NCBI RefSeq assembly: GCF_020012125.1
Contig: NZ_JAIFAG010000001.1
Coordinates: 3,348,001 to 3,412,000 of the forward strand
Source of the DNA: Hymenobacter psoromatis
GTDB taxonomy: Bacteria; Bacteroidota; Bacteroidia; Cytophagales; Hymenobacteraceae
Direction of reading: 5' to 3'
DNA length: 64,000 bases
The position numbers and the translations under genes are program-made. The notes beneath the pieces were generated by a model. That model was not told where the DNA came from. It saw only the letters and a list, made by a program, of their open reading frames with translations, and searched no databases. Within the stretch, counting starts at the first letter, position 1; each line of letters opens with the position of its first letter. Below are positions 8,367 to 16,700 of the stretch, piece after piece.

Positions 8367-10202
8367 TTATTTTTTCCGCTTCCAACGGTAGTAGCGGCGG
8401 TACCAGGAAGACGTTTTTTTGAACAGGCTGCTGCCCGTTTCGTGCGGAAACATGTTGATGCGAAAAATTTGCATCCGGTCGTCTTCCAGGCACAGGCCGC
8501 CACTGTCGGTGGCCACGGCGTAGCGGAAGCCGGCCTCGGCCACGAGGCGCTTAGTTTCGGAGCTAAAATCGCCGTAGGGGTAGGCAAAAGTCTGAATCTC
8601 AATTCCTAACCGTCGTTCTAATTCAGCTTTGCTCTGGCTGATTTCAGCTGCGGCTTCGGCGGGGGGTAGGGTAGCCAGGCGCGGGTGCGTTTGGGTGTGC
8701 GCGCCGATTTCCCAGCCAGCAGCCACGAAAGCACGCTTCTGGGTTTCGTTCATGATATCGGCACGGGGCTCGGCGGAGTCCACGGCGAGGTCCCACTGGT
8801 TGTGGCGCACCTCAAAATCGCCGAGCAGGTAGAGCACGCCGCGGTAGCCGTATTGCTGCATGAGCGGCAGCAGGTTAGTGTAATTATCAGTGTAGCCGTC
8901 GTCAAATGTCAGCATGATGGGCCGCTTGGGAAACTCGGCCAGTGGGCGCCGGCCGCTGGCAAAATCCTGGTAATCACGGAAGGTTATTGGACTGATATTG
9001 TGGCTTTTGAAATACACCAGGTGCTTCGCGAAATTTTCCTTCGTGACAAAAATCTGGTGCTTGGTGGCGATGGGTGCGTCGGGGATTTTGTGGTACATGA
9101 GCACCGGAATAAACGCCGGCACGGCTCGCGCCATGCGCGCCGACTCGTACACGCCAAGCACCCGCGCCGCCACCCGCGCCAGGTCGTAGTCGTGGCGCAC
9201 CTGCGCCGCCAGGGCCGGCGCTACCCGGTGCGGCCGAGCCAGAAAGGCCCGCGCATCGGCCAGCACCGGCGCGGGGTCGAATTGTCTTACCCCCCCTACT
9301 TGGGCCGAGATGTCGCCGAAGTTGGAGGCGGCCGCCTCGGCGTAGTTTTCCAACGAAACCGGCCCCACATAGAGCGCTTCGCCCAGCGCCAGCACGGCGC
9401 GGCCCGCGCCCAGGCCTTCCATTGCCACGCGCCCGGCCCCGATAATAAGGTCAGTTTTCAGGAGCCAACCCGCCACGTCATCGGTAAAGCCAATGACTTC
9501 CACCCGCTCGCCATGTTGGCTTTGCAGTTGCGCGAGGGCCGTTTTACCGGCGTCGGGCAGCTGCTCCATTTCCCCACCGATGAGGGCTACTCGCAGCAAC
9601 GGAAACTCAGCCAGCAGCGGCGGAAAAACGTGTTGGAGCAGCGCGGCGGCCCGCTCACCTTTCGGGCCGTTGAAGCGGCCAATGAACGCCAGGCGGGGCA
9701 CCTCACAGGACCCTTCTGTAGTCGTTGGCGTAAACGCCACTCCATTCGGCACCACCACAATTTTGGCCGGGTCCATCTGCACTTCTTCCCGCAGGTGCTC
9801 GGCCAGGTTTTCGCAAATGGCGATGACCTTCTGGCCATAAATATCAAACAGCGAAGTGGACGTGTGCAAGTGCTGGCGGCCGTGCACGGTACTCACCAGC
9901 GGCACCACCAAGCCCTTGAGAGCGAAGTAGCTGACCCAGCTCGCGGCCCGCGAGTGGGCGTGCACTACGTCAATCTGATGGGCTTTTACCAAGTGGCGCA
10001 GCGCCTGGATATTGCGCAGCCGCTGGCCGTATTTGCGCTGGCTGATGGGTAGCTGTACCTGCGCCGCTACGGTGGGTAGGGCTGCCGCGTCGGAGGCCAG
10101 CCAAACCTGGTGGCCTTCGCGGTGGTGGGCCTCGGCCAGGGCCACGGCGTAGGCTACGGAACCGGCAAAGAAATTAGCGGACAGAACGTGCAGGATGCGC
10201 AT
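8367..10202 (-). CDS. Fusion of GT4-type glycosyltransferase and polysaccharide deacetylase (CE4)
   Basis: A 611-residue two-domain protein. Residues 1 to about 350 are a GT-B glycosyltransferase: MRILHVLSANFFAGS, VVHAHSRAASWVSYFAL, VVPNGV, LAFIGRFNGPKG and the late AMEGLGAGRAVLALGEA. Residues about 364-590 are a NodB-homology deacetylase: VLMYHKIPD, MLTFDDGYTDNY (metal Asp pair 433-434), the zinc histidines in GAHTQTHP (502, 506) and FAYPYGDFS. The C-terminus is basic (YRRYYRWKRKK). One chain could both transfer a sugar and trim N-acetyl groups of a surface polysaccharide. No signal peptide is present. A GACCTTTG box sits 4 bases before the ATG. Both domains look intact. Confidence 0.9.
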   Translation of the reverse strand: MRILHVLSANFFAGSVAYAVALAEAHHREGHQVWLASDAAALPTVAAQVQLPISQRKYGQRLRNIQALRHLVKAHQIDVVHAHSRAASWVSYFALKGLVVPLVSTVHGRQHLHTSTSLFDIYGQKVIAICENLAEHLREEVQMDPAKIVVVPNGVAFTPTTTEGSCEVPRLAFIGRFNGPKGERAAALLQHVFPPLLAEFPLLRVALIGGEMEQLPDAGKTALAQLQSQHGERVEVIGFTDDVAGWLLKTDLIIGAGRVAMEGLGAGRAVLALGEALYVGPVSLENYAEAAASNFGDISAQVGGVRQFDPAPVLADARAFLARPHRVAPALAAQVRHDYDLARVAARVLGVYESARMARAVPAFIPVLMYHKIPDAPIATKHQIFVTKENFAKHLVYFKSHNISPITFRDYQDFASGRRPLAEFPKRPIMLTFDDGYTDNYTNLLPLMQQYGYRGVLYLLGDFEVRHNQWDLAVDSAEPRADIMNETQKRAFVAAGWEIGAHTQTHPRLATLPPAEAAAEISQSKAELERRLGIEIQTFAYPYGDFSSETKRLVAEAGFRYAVATDSGGLCLEDDRMQIFRINMFPHETGSSLFKKTSSWYRRYYRWKRKK

Positions 10203-10206
10203 GGCG

Positions 10207-10214
10207 CAAAGGTC
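10207..10214 (-). promoter_or_regulatory. Possible -7 promoter box before the glycosyltransferase-deacetylase gene
   Basis: GACCTTTG on the minus strand differs by one base from the Bacteroidota -7 consensus TAnnTTTG and ends 4 bases before the ATG. This spacing would give a leaderless or almost leaderless mRNA. The same octamer with the same spacing precedes the threonine synthase gene. Confidence 0.35.
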
Positions 10215-10216
10215 GG

Positions 10217-10251
10217 GCAGTAGCGTAGACTCGCAGAGTCTACGCTACTGC
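10217..10251. repeat. Perfect 16-bp hairpin between two minus-strand genes
   Basis: GCAGTAGCGTAGACTC and GAGTCTACGCTACTGC pair perfectly around a 3-base loop (GCA). The outer end touches the threonine synthase stop codon. No T run follows, so it is not a classic terminator; it could stabilise the 3' end or act as a repeat element. Confidence 0.8.
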
Positions 10252-11456
10252 TACGCCTCCGCCCGGCCGGCCACGTTAGTCATGTATTTCTGGGCGTTGC
10301 CGGTGTTCAGGAGCAGGATGCGCTCGTCGGCTTTCAGCCAGCCCTGGGCCAGCAGGTGGCGGGCGGCCATCCACACGGCCCCGCCCTCGGGGGCTACGAA
10401 AAGGCCCTCGTAGCGGCCCAGCTCGCGCATGCCTTTCAGCATATCTTCTTCGCTGACAGCCACTACCGTGCCGTGCGACTCGCGGAGCACTTGCAGCATC
10501 TGCGGCTCGCCCAGAGGGTGCGGCACGGCCAAGCCGTTGGCCAGCGTGGGGCGGCCCTGGTAGTTGTGGCAGTTGGGCTGATGGCCGAGATAAGTTTCGA
10601 GCAGCGGGCAGCAGTTTTCGGCCTGCACGGCCACCATGCGCGGCAGCGGGGTTTCGGGCGCGAGCCAACCCAGGGCTTTCATTTCCTGAAAAGCTTTCCA
10701 GATACCGATGAGGCCGGTGCCGCCGCCGGCGGGGTAGAGCAGCACGTTGGGCAGCTGCCAGTTGAGCTGCTCCGCGATTTCGTAGCCCATCGTCTTCTTG
10801 CCTTCGAGCCGGTAGGGCTCCTTGAGGGTCGAGATGTCGAGCAATTCGCCGCCGGCGTTGAGCTGGCGCACGCGGGCCCCGCAGTCGCTAATGAGACCGT
10901 CTACCAGCTCCACCCGCGCGCCGTACCAATAGCATTCCTCCTTGAACGCCTCCGGCGTGTGGCGGGGCATGACCACGGTAGCGCCCAGGCCGCCGCGGGC
11001 GCAGTAGGCGGCCATCGCTACTCCTGCGTTGCCAGCCGTGGGAATGATGCAGCCGGTGGTACCCAGCTCCTTGGCTTTGGAAATGGCCATGCTCAAGCCA
11101 CGGGCCTTGAAAGAGCCGGTCGGATTTTGGCCTTCATCCTTGAGCAGCAGGTTATTGAGGCCATAATGACCCGCCAGCCGGGGTAGGGCCAGCAGGGGCG
11201 TCATGCCCTCGCCCAGGGTTACCTTGTTGGCCTCGTCGAGCAGGGGTAGAAGCGCACCGTAGCGCCACATCGATTTGTCGGACAGGTTGATACCAGCCTT
11301 ACGGCTCAGCGGCTCGCGCAGGTCGTAGGCGGCCACGAGTGGCTGCTTGCAGCAGGCCGACACAGCCTGCGGCTGGAAAGCTGAGTATTCGGTGCCGCAT
11401 TGGGCGCAGTGCAGGGCTTGAATGCGCGAGAGGGGTAAGGTGGCGACGGAGTTCAT
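10251..11456 (-). CDS. thrC: Threonine synthase
   Basis: A 401-residue PLP enzyme that converts O-phospho-L-homoserine to threonine. It opens with a rubredoxin-like zinc-binding stretch (LHCAQCGTEYS, then CC) typical of the longer threonine synthases. The PLP lysine is in NPTGSFKARG. The phosphate-binding loop is near PTAGNAGVA, and a glycine-rich loop YPAGGGTGLIGIWK follows. Length fits the family. The LysR regulator lies 65 bp upstream on the same strand and may read through into it. A GACCTTTG box lies 4 bases before the ATG. A perfect hairpin begins at its stop codon. A related PLP lyase such as diaminopropionate-type enzyme is less likely given the N-terminal zinc motif. Confidence 0.9.
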   Translation of the reverse strand: MNSVATLPLSRIQALHCAQCGTEYSAFQPQAVSACCKQPLVAAYDLREPLSRKAGINLSDKSMWRYGALLPLLDEANKVTLGEGMTPLLALPRLAGHYGLNNLLLKDEGQNPTGSFKARGLSMAISKAKELGTTGCIIPTAGNAGVAMAAYCARGGLGATVVMPRHTPEAFKEECYWYGARVELVDGLISDCGARVRQLNAGGELLDISTLKEPYRLEGKKTMGYEIAEQLNWQLPNVLLYPAGGGTGLIGIWKAFQEMKALGWLAPETPLPRMVAVQAENCCPLLETYLGHQPNCHNYQGRPTLANGLAVPHPLGEPQMLQVLRESHGTVVAVSEEDMLKGMRELGRYEGLFVAPEGGAVWMAARHLLAQGWLKADERILLLNTGNAQKYMTNVAGRAEA

Positions 11457-11497
11457 GTGGCAAAGGTCTGGCAGCCAACTACCAGTTGCTATGCCTT

Positions 11498-11517
11498 TGC
11501 GAAATGGGATTTTCGCA
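11498..11517. promoter_or_regulatory. Inverted repeat upstream of thrC, possible operator
   Basis: TGCGAAA and TTTCGCA flank TGGGAT in the 65-bp gap between the LysR gene and thrC. The position, 42 to 61 bases before the thrC start, suits an operator, but it could also be a weak terminator of the LysR gene. Confidence 0.35.
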
Positions 11518-11521
11518 TAGC

Positions 11522-12430
11522 CTATTCCTTACCGGCATAGTAGCGTTGGGTGAAGCGCAGAAAATCGCGGTAAGGCCCGTTGTTTTCCGTACCCCGGCGC
11601 TGAATGAAGCTGAACTGCCTTTTTAAGGGCAAATCTTTAATTATCACCTCTACCAGCTCACCGCTAGCCAACTCCTTCACCACTGCTTGGCGGGGTAAGA
11701 AAGCCAGGCAGGTTGTCTCGACCCGCACGAAATTCTTCAGCGCCTCGGTGCCGCCCAGGCGCACCCGCACGGGCAGGGCGGCCAGCCGGATGTGGTGCCG
11801 CGCCAGCGCTTCTTCCAACACGGCCAGCGTGCCGGAGCCCACCTCGCGCAGGGCCAGCGGCACGCTCAGCAAGTCGCTGACTATCAGTTCGCGGCCGGCC
11901 AGTGGGTTGTCGGCGGCGCACACCGCCACCACGGCATCGGTGAGTAGGGGCGTGTAAGTCACATTGCTGACTTTATGAATGCCTTCGATGATGCCCAACT
12001 CGATTTCGTGGTCGAGCAGGGCTTTCAGAATATTATCACTATTCCGATTTTTGAGGCTGAGCTGGTGGTGCGGGTGCTGGCGCAGGTAGGCCGCCACCAC
12101 GGGGGGTAGCACGTAGAGCGAGATGGTGGTACTGGCCCCGATAAGCAAATGCACAGCCGGCGCGAAGGCCGGGCTCAGCTCGCTCATCTCTTGCTGCAAT
12201 TCCTGCTGCAACTGTTTGGCCTGCAAGAGCTTTTGGTACAGCTTCTGCCCGGCCGGGGTCAGCTGCACGCTACCGCCCAGCCGCTCGAAGAGGCCGGTTT
12301 TGTAGTGCTCTTCCAGCGCCTTTACCTGCTTGCTCACCGCCGACTGGCTGATAAACAGCGCCTGCCCAGCCTTGGTAAAGCTCAGGCGCTGGGCCACTTC
12401 TAGAAATATTTCGTGGGGGTGGGAAAGCAT
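11522..12430 (-). CDS. LysR-family transcriptional regulator
   Basis: A 302-residue LysR-type regulator. The N-terminal helix-turn-helix reads FLEVAQRLSFTKAGQALFISQSAVSKQVKALEE in two segments (residues about 9-41), with LFERLGGSVQLTPAGQ as the wing. The rest is a periplasmic-binding-protein-like effector domain (VHLLIGASTTI, LDHEIELGIIEG, LREVGSGTL, FLPRQAVVKEL). The nearest co-oriented gene is threonine synthase 65 bp downstream, which suggests but does not prove control of amino-acid genes. TAGCTTTG on the minus strand lies 5 bases before the ATG. LysR proteins often regulate a divergent gene; here the divergent neighbour is the decayed VirK/YbjX gene. Confidence 0.92.
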   Translation of the reverse strand: MLSHPHEIFLEVAQRLSFTKAGQALFISQSAVSKQVKALEEHYKTGLFERLGGSVQLTPAGQKLYQKLLQAKQLQQELQQEMSELSPAFAPAVHLLIGASTTISLYVLPPVVAAYLRQHPHHQLSLKNRNSDNILKALLDHEIELGIIEGIHKVSNVTYTPLLTDAVVAVCAADNPLAGRELIVSDLLSVPLALREVGSGTLAVLEEALARHHIRLAALPVRVRLGGTEALKNFVRVETTCLAFLPRQAVVKELASGELVEVIIKDLPLKRQFSFIQRRGTENNGPYRDFLRFTQRYYAGKE

Positions 12431-12435
12431 GAAGG

Positions 12436-12443
12436 CAAAGCTA
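12436..12443 (-). promoter_or_regulatory. TAnnTTTG -7 box before the LysR gene
   Basis: TAGCTTTG matches the Bacteroidota -7 consensus TAnnTTTG exactly and lies 5 bases before the start codon. This predicts a leaderless or nearly leaderless transcript. Confidence 0.45.
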
Positions 12444-12706
12444 AGACTGCCAATAAGTTGTTGCTCTAAGCTACCTGCCTGGGAGCTTGTTGGAGTTGGT
12501 ATCCATTAAGTTATTTTTCTTATTATTAATTCTAATGCTCTCTATGCTATCAGCTCAGCGGTGATGATAAAGATTGGCTTATTGATTACTCGGCCCGCAG
12601 AACGGTTGATATTTAAAAATAGCGGCTAAATTATTAGATATCGCTTATTTTTATCCGGTTTTTTCACCGAATTTTGCTAACGTCCCGCACTGCAATCATT
12701 CTTTTT

Positions 12707-13664
12707 ATGAAGCAAAACGACTTCTTTGTACGCTCAATAGACGCGCTTCGTAATATATCGGGCCTACCCGGCTTAGTGCAGCTTAAACATTCTTTTCGCC
12801 ACGTGCAGGCGGTAACTAAGCGCGCTGAGCTTGCGCAGATGCAGCAGTTGGTGACTACGCTACCGCTAGCCTCTTTACTGAAGCAATAGCCGCGTTTCAT
12901 CTATAAGTACTTGACTAGCTACGCAGTAGCTAGTTTTTCGCGGTCCGTGCGCCTGGCTGCTATTCTGCACCACTATCAGTTTTTGGCCGCGGTGGTGCGC
13001 CCCGATTTTTTTTACCAGCGTAGCCCGGCAGCCTATTCTGTGGGAAAATGTAGCCAGTGATAAGCGCTTCAGCATTGAGTTGTCGTATCCGGTGCGAGCG
13101 TGGTTTGAGGGCGAGCTATCACTCAATTTTCTGGTCGCGGGCACGCTGGTACAGATGCTCACCTTCGTTATCGTGCCTGGTGCTACGGTAGGCATAGCCG
13201 CGCCGCAGGCGCTTCTCATCAGCCAAGTGCAGGGCACTAAAAATGGGGAGTTACTCAGGCACGCGACTAAGTGCCTGCACGACCTCACGCCCGCGAGCCT
13301 GCTGGTAAACGCGACTTACGGCCTGGCCGCGGCGCTGGGCATCGGCCAGGCCGTGGGCATCAGCACGCGCGAGCAGTTGGGCCGCGGTTCGAAACTCTAC
13401 TTCGATTACGACTCATTTTGGCAGCAGTTTCGGGGCGAGTGGCTAGCCAGCCATTTTTACCAACTCGATATTAACGCCCCCGAAAAGCCTATTGAGGAAA
13501 TAAAAGCCAAGTATCGGCCGCGTACCTTACGCAAGCGCCACTACAAGCAGCAGGTGCGCCAACTCGTAGCCGCCAATTTTTGGGGTAATTTCATGAGCGT
13601 GGCCCCAGCAGCATTTGCTGAGGCATCCGATATTCCGGCAGATTCCGCCTCCCTTACCACCTAG
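12707..13664 (+). pseudogene. Broken VirK/YbjX (DUF535) family gene: amber stop plus T-tract frameshift
   Basis: Three pieces join into one DUF535-type protein of about 318 residues. Piece 1 starts at ATG 12707 (MKQNDFFVRSIDALRNI) and ends at TAG 12887-12889. The same frame goes on (PRFIYKYLTSYAVASFSRSV, LAAILHHYQFLAAVVRPDFF) up to a run of eight T at 13006-13013. There the coding frame shifts by one base and continues (TSVARQPILWENVASDKRFS, then SYPVRAWFEGELSLNFLVAG) to the stop at 13664. The last piece has the family signature (QVQGTKN, ATKCLHDLTPASLL, YFDYDSFWQQF, YRPRTLRKRHYKQQV). VirK/YbjX proteins are poorly understood factors linked to envelope stress and resistance to host peptides. 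Base composition is less GC-rich than the neighbours. Confidence 0.85.
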
Positions 13665-13752
13665 CCGGCGCAACAGGGCCTCGTTGAGACATAGTGCATT
13701 AGCGTTAGCTGTGAAGTACCTTTCACGCGCTGCTCACCCCGCTTCTCTTGCT

Positions 13753-16700
13753 ATGCGCCAACATCCCCTACCCCTGCTACTACTGCTGAGCTTATGTGTC
13801 ACGTTTTCCTGTTCTAAAAAAGCTGATACGGAGCAAAATACGGCCGTGCAGGCGGCCGGCGAAGAGATTGACCCATACCAGAATCTGGTGTTCAACTTCG
13901 ACGAGCCGGTGGTGCCGGCCAGCCAGGCGGGGCGCTGGGACACTACGCGCTACGTGCAGTTTGAGCCGGCCATCCGGGGCAAGTTTAAGTGGCTGAACGA
14001 CGGGCGCGAGCTGGTGTTTTCGCCGCTGGAGCCATTTCGGCCGAGCACCGCGTTTTCGGCGAATCTACGGCCGGCTACGCTGCCTTCGGGCAAGCAGCAA
14101 CTGACGCTGAGCCGGACTAAGTTTCACACGCCGTTTTTGCAGCTGGGCGGGGCGCAGGTGTTTTACGGGCGCAGCAGCCGGGCGGCGGGCACCGCCGAAA
14201 TGCGCGCCAATGTGCTGTTTAACTACCCCGTGCGGCCAGCGGACCTGCGGCCGCGCTTGCGCATCAGCCAGGGGGGTAGGCCAGTGGCCTTCACGCTCAC
14301 CGCTGCCGAACCCGACAAAACCCTGGCCCTCACCATTAATCAGGAAATAAAGCCCGACCAGCCACTGCTGTTTAAAGTGGCGGCGGGGCTGAAGGCGGTG
14401 GCCGGCAGCCAACCCACTACCGGCCCGCTAACGGCCGAGGCCGAGGTGCCCAGCCAGCAAACCCTGCAAGTGCGCGAGCTGACCGGCCAGGTGCTGGACG
14501 GCAAAGCCGTGGTGACGCTGCTCACCAACCAGCCCGTGTCGGTGCCCGATATTCAGCCCCTGCTGAAAGTAACGCCCGCCGTGCCCTTCGAGATTGAGGC
14601 GCTGGAAAGCGGGCTGCTGCTGCGCGGCGGCTTCGAGGTGGGCAAAACCTACCAGGTAACCCTGGACCCCGGCGTGCGCGGCGCGCTGGGCGGGCAGCTG
14701 GCGGAGAAATTTGACCAGGCGGTGAGCTTCGGCGACAGCCAGCCGAGTATCGAATTTGCCAGCGCCGACAAAGCCATGTACTTGCAGGCCAACGGCAACC
14801 GCAACCTGGCGCTGCGCCTCAACGAGGTGGAAAACGTGCAGGTGACGGTAGCAAAGGTCTACGCCAGCAATATCCAGGATTTGCTGCGCGGCGAGAAGCA
14901 GTACGGCTACGACAACGACGAAGACGGCGGCGGCCGCGGCGACGATGGCGAGTACGTGGACCGCAGCTACCGCTACTACGACCTCGAAAACCGGGGCGAC
15001 GTACTCTTCACGCGGCGCTACGCCACGGCCGGCCTCCCCAAAGTGAACGGCCAGCGCCTGCTCAATCTTTCGCTCAAAGACCTGGAATTCAGCGCGCCGC
15101 TTAAGGGCCTGTACGTGGTGCGGGTGCAGGACATCGAGCGCCAGTGGCTGCGCCAGGATAAGCTGGTGACTCTCACCGACCTGGGCCTCATCACCAAGCA
15201 GGGGGTAGGGGGCAACGCGGTAGTGTTTGTGAACTCGCTGCGCACGGCGCGGCCGGTGGGCGGGGCCACGGTGCGCTTCATCTCGACCAACAACCAGCTC
15301 ATGGGCACGGCCACCAGCAACGGCCAGGGCGTGGCGCGGCTCGATAGCGTGCTGGGCTCGCCGCTGAAGCTGGGCATGGTAACGGCCACCAGCGGCAGCG
15401 ACTTTTCGTTTCTCACTCTCAAAAACAGCCAGGTCGAAACCTCACGCTTTGAGGTGGGCGGGCTCACCAGCAACGCGGCGCACTACCAGGCATTTTTGTA
15501 CGGCGACCGCGACCTGTACCGGCCCGGCGACACCATTTACACCAATACCGTGGTGCGGTCTGAGGCGTGGGCGACGCCGCCCGCCGGCCTGCCCGTGAAG
15601 GTGCGCCTGCTGCTGCCCACCGGCCAGGAATACGCCAGCCTGGGCGAAAAGCTGAACGCAGCCGGCGCGGTTACGTCGCGCTTTATCCTACCCCCCACGG
15701 CCATGACGGGCCTCTACTCGCTGGAAGTATTGACCGGCAACGACGTGCTGCTCAGCTCGAAAGCCGTGAGCGTGGAAGAATTTATCCCTGACCGGCTGAA
15801 GGTGACCGTGACCGCCACGCCCGCCGTGCTGGGGCCAGCCCAAACCGTGACGGCGAATATTCTGGCCCAAAACCTATTTGGCCCGCCGGCGGCCGGGCGC
15901 AAGTTTGAGGTCGAGTTTTCGCTCAAGGAAAAATCATTTTCGGCCCAGAATTACCCCGATTATACTTTCGATATCAACACCGGCGAGCGGCCGCAGCGCA
16001 GTGGCTACGGCGGCAGCACTCCCCCGGCCGGCATTGCGACGCGCTTCCAGAAGGAGGTGCAGCAGGGCGAAACCGACGCCGCCGGGCACGGCACCGCCGC
16101 CTACACCTTGCCTGAGGCCCACGACCTGGGCACGCTGGAGGGGGTAGCCTTCGCCACGATTTTCGACGAAACCGGCCGGCCGGTGAACCGGCTCGCCACC
16201 TTCGAGGTGCAGACCCAGGCGGCGATGTTCGGCATTCAGAATTTGCCCGAGCTGGTGAGCACGCGGCAGGCGCTGGCCATCAAGCTGGCGGCGCTCACGC
16301 CGGGCGGGCGGCCCACCACAGCGGCGGCGCAGGTGCGCGTGGTGCGGCTGCTCTGGGAAACCGTGCTGGAGCGCCAGGGCGGCCGCTACGTGTATAATTC
16401 GCAGAAGCGCGAGCAAACCCTGAGCGCGCAGACGCTGCGCGTGGGGGTAGGGACGGGCTTCAGCTTCACCCCTACTTATTCGGGCGAGTACGAGGTGCGG
16501 GTGAGCCGGCCGGGCGCGGCCAGCTACGTGGCCACGCACTTTTACGCCTACGGCAGCGGCGACACGTCCGGCAACGCCTTTGAGGTGAGCACCGAGGGCC
16601 AGGTGACGATTGAGGCCGACAAGCCGAAGTACGAGCCGGGCGAAACGGCCCAATTGCTTCTCAAAACGCCCTTCCCCGGCCGGATACTGGTGACGGTGGA

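Noticed and set aside
8685..10052. A 455-codon open frame on the plus strand
   Set aside because: It lies wholly antisense to the glycosyltransferase-deacetylase gene, whose motifs are clear, and its own translation shows no recognisable domain. High GC makes long antisense frames common here.
13615..13752. N-terminal extension of the alpha-2-macroglobulin gene
   Set aside because: It overlaps the end of the VirK/YbjX pseudogene and hides the signal peptide that begins at 13753.
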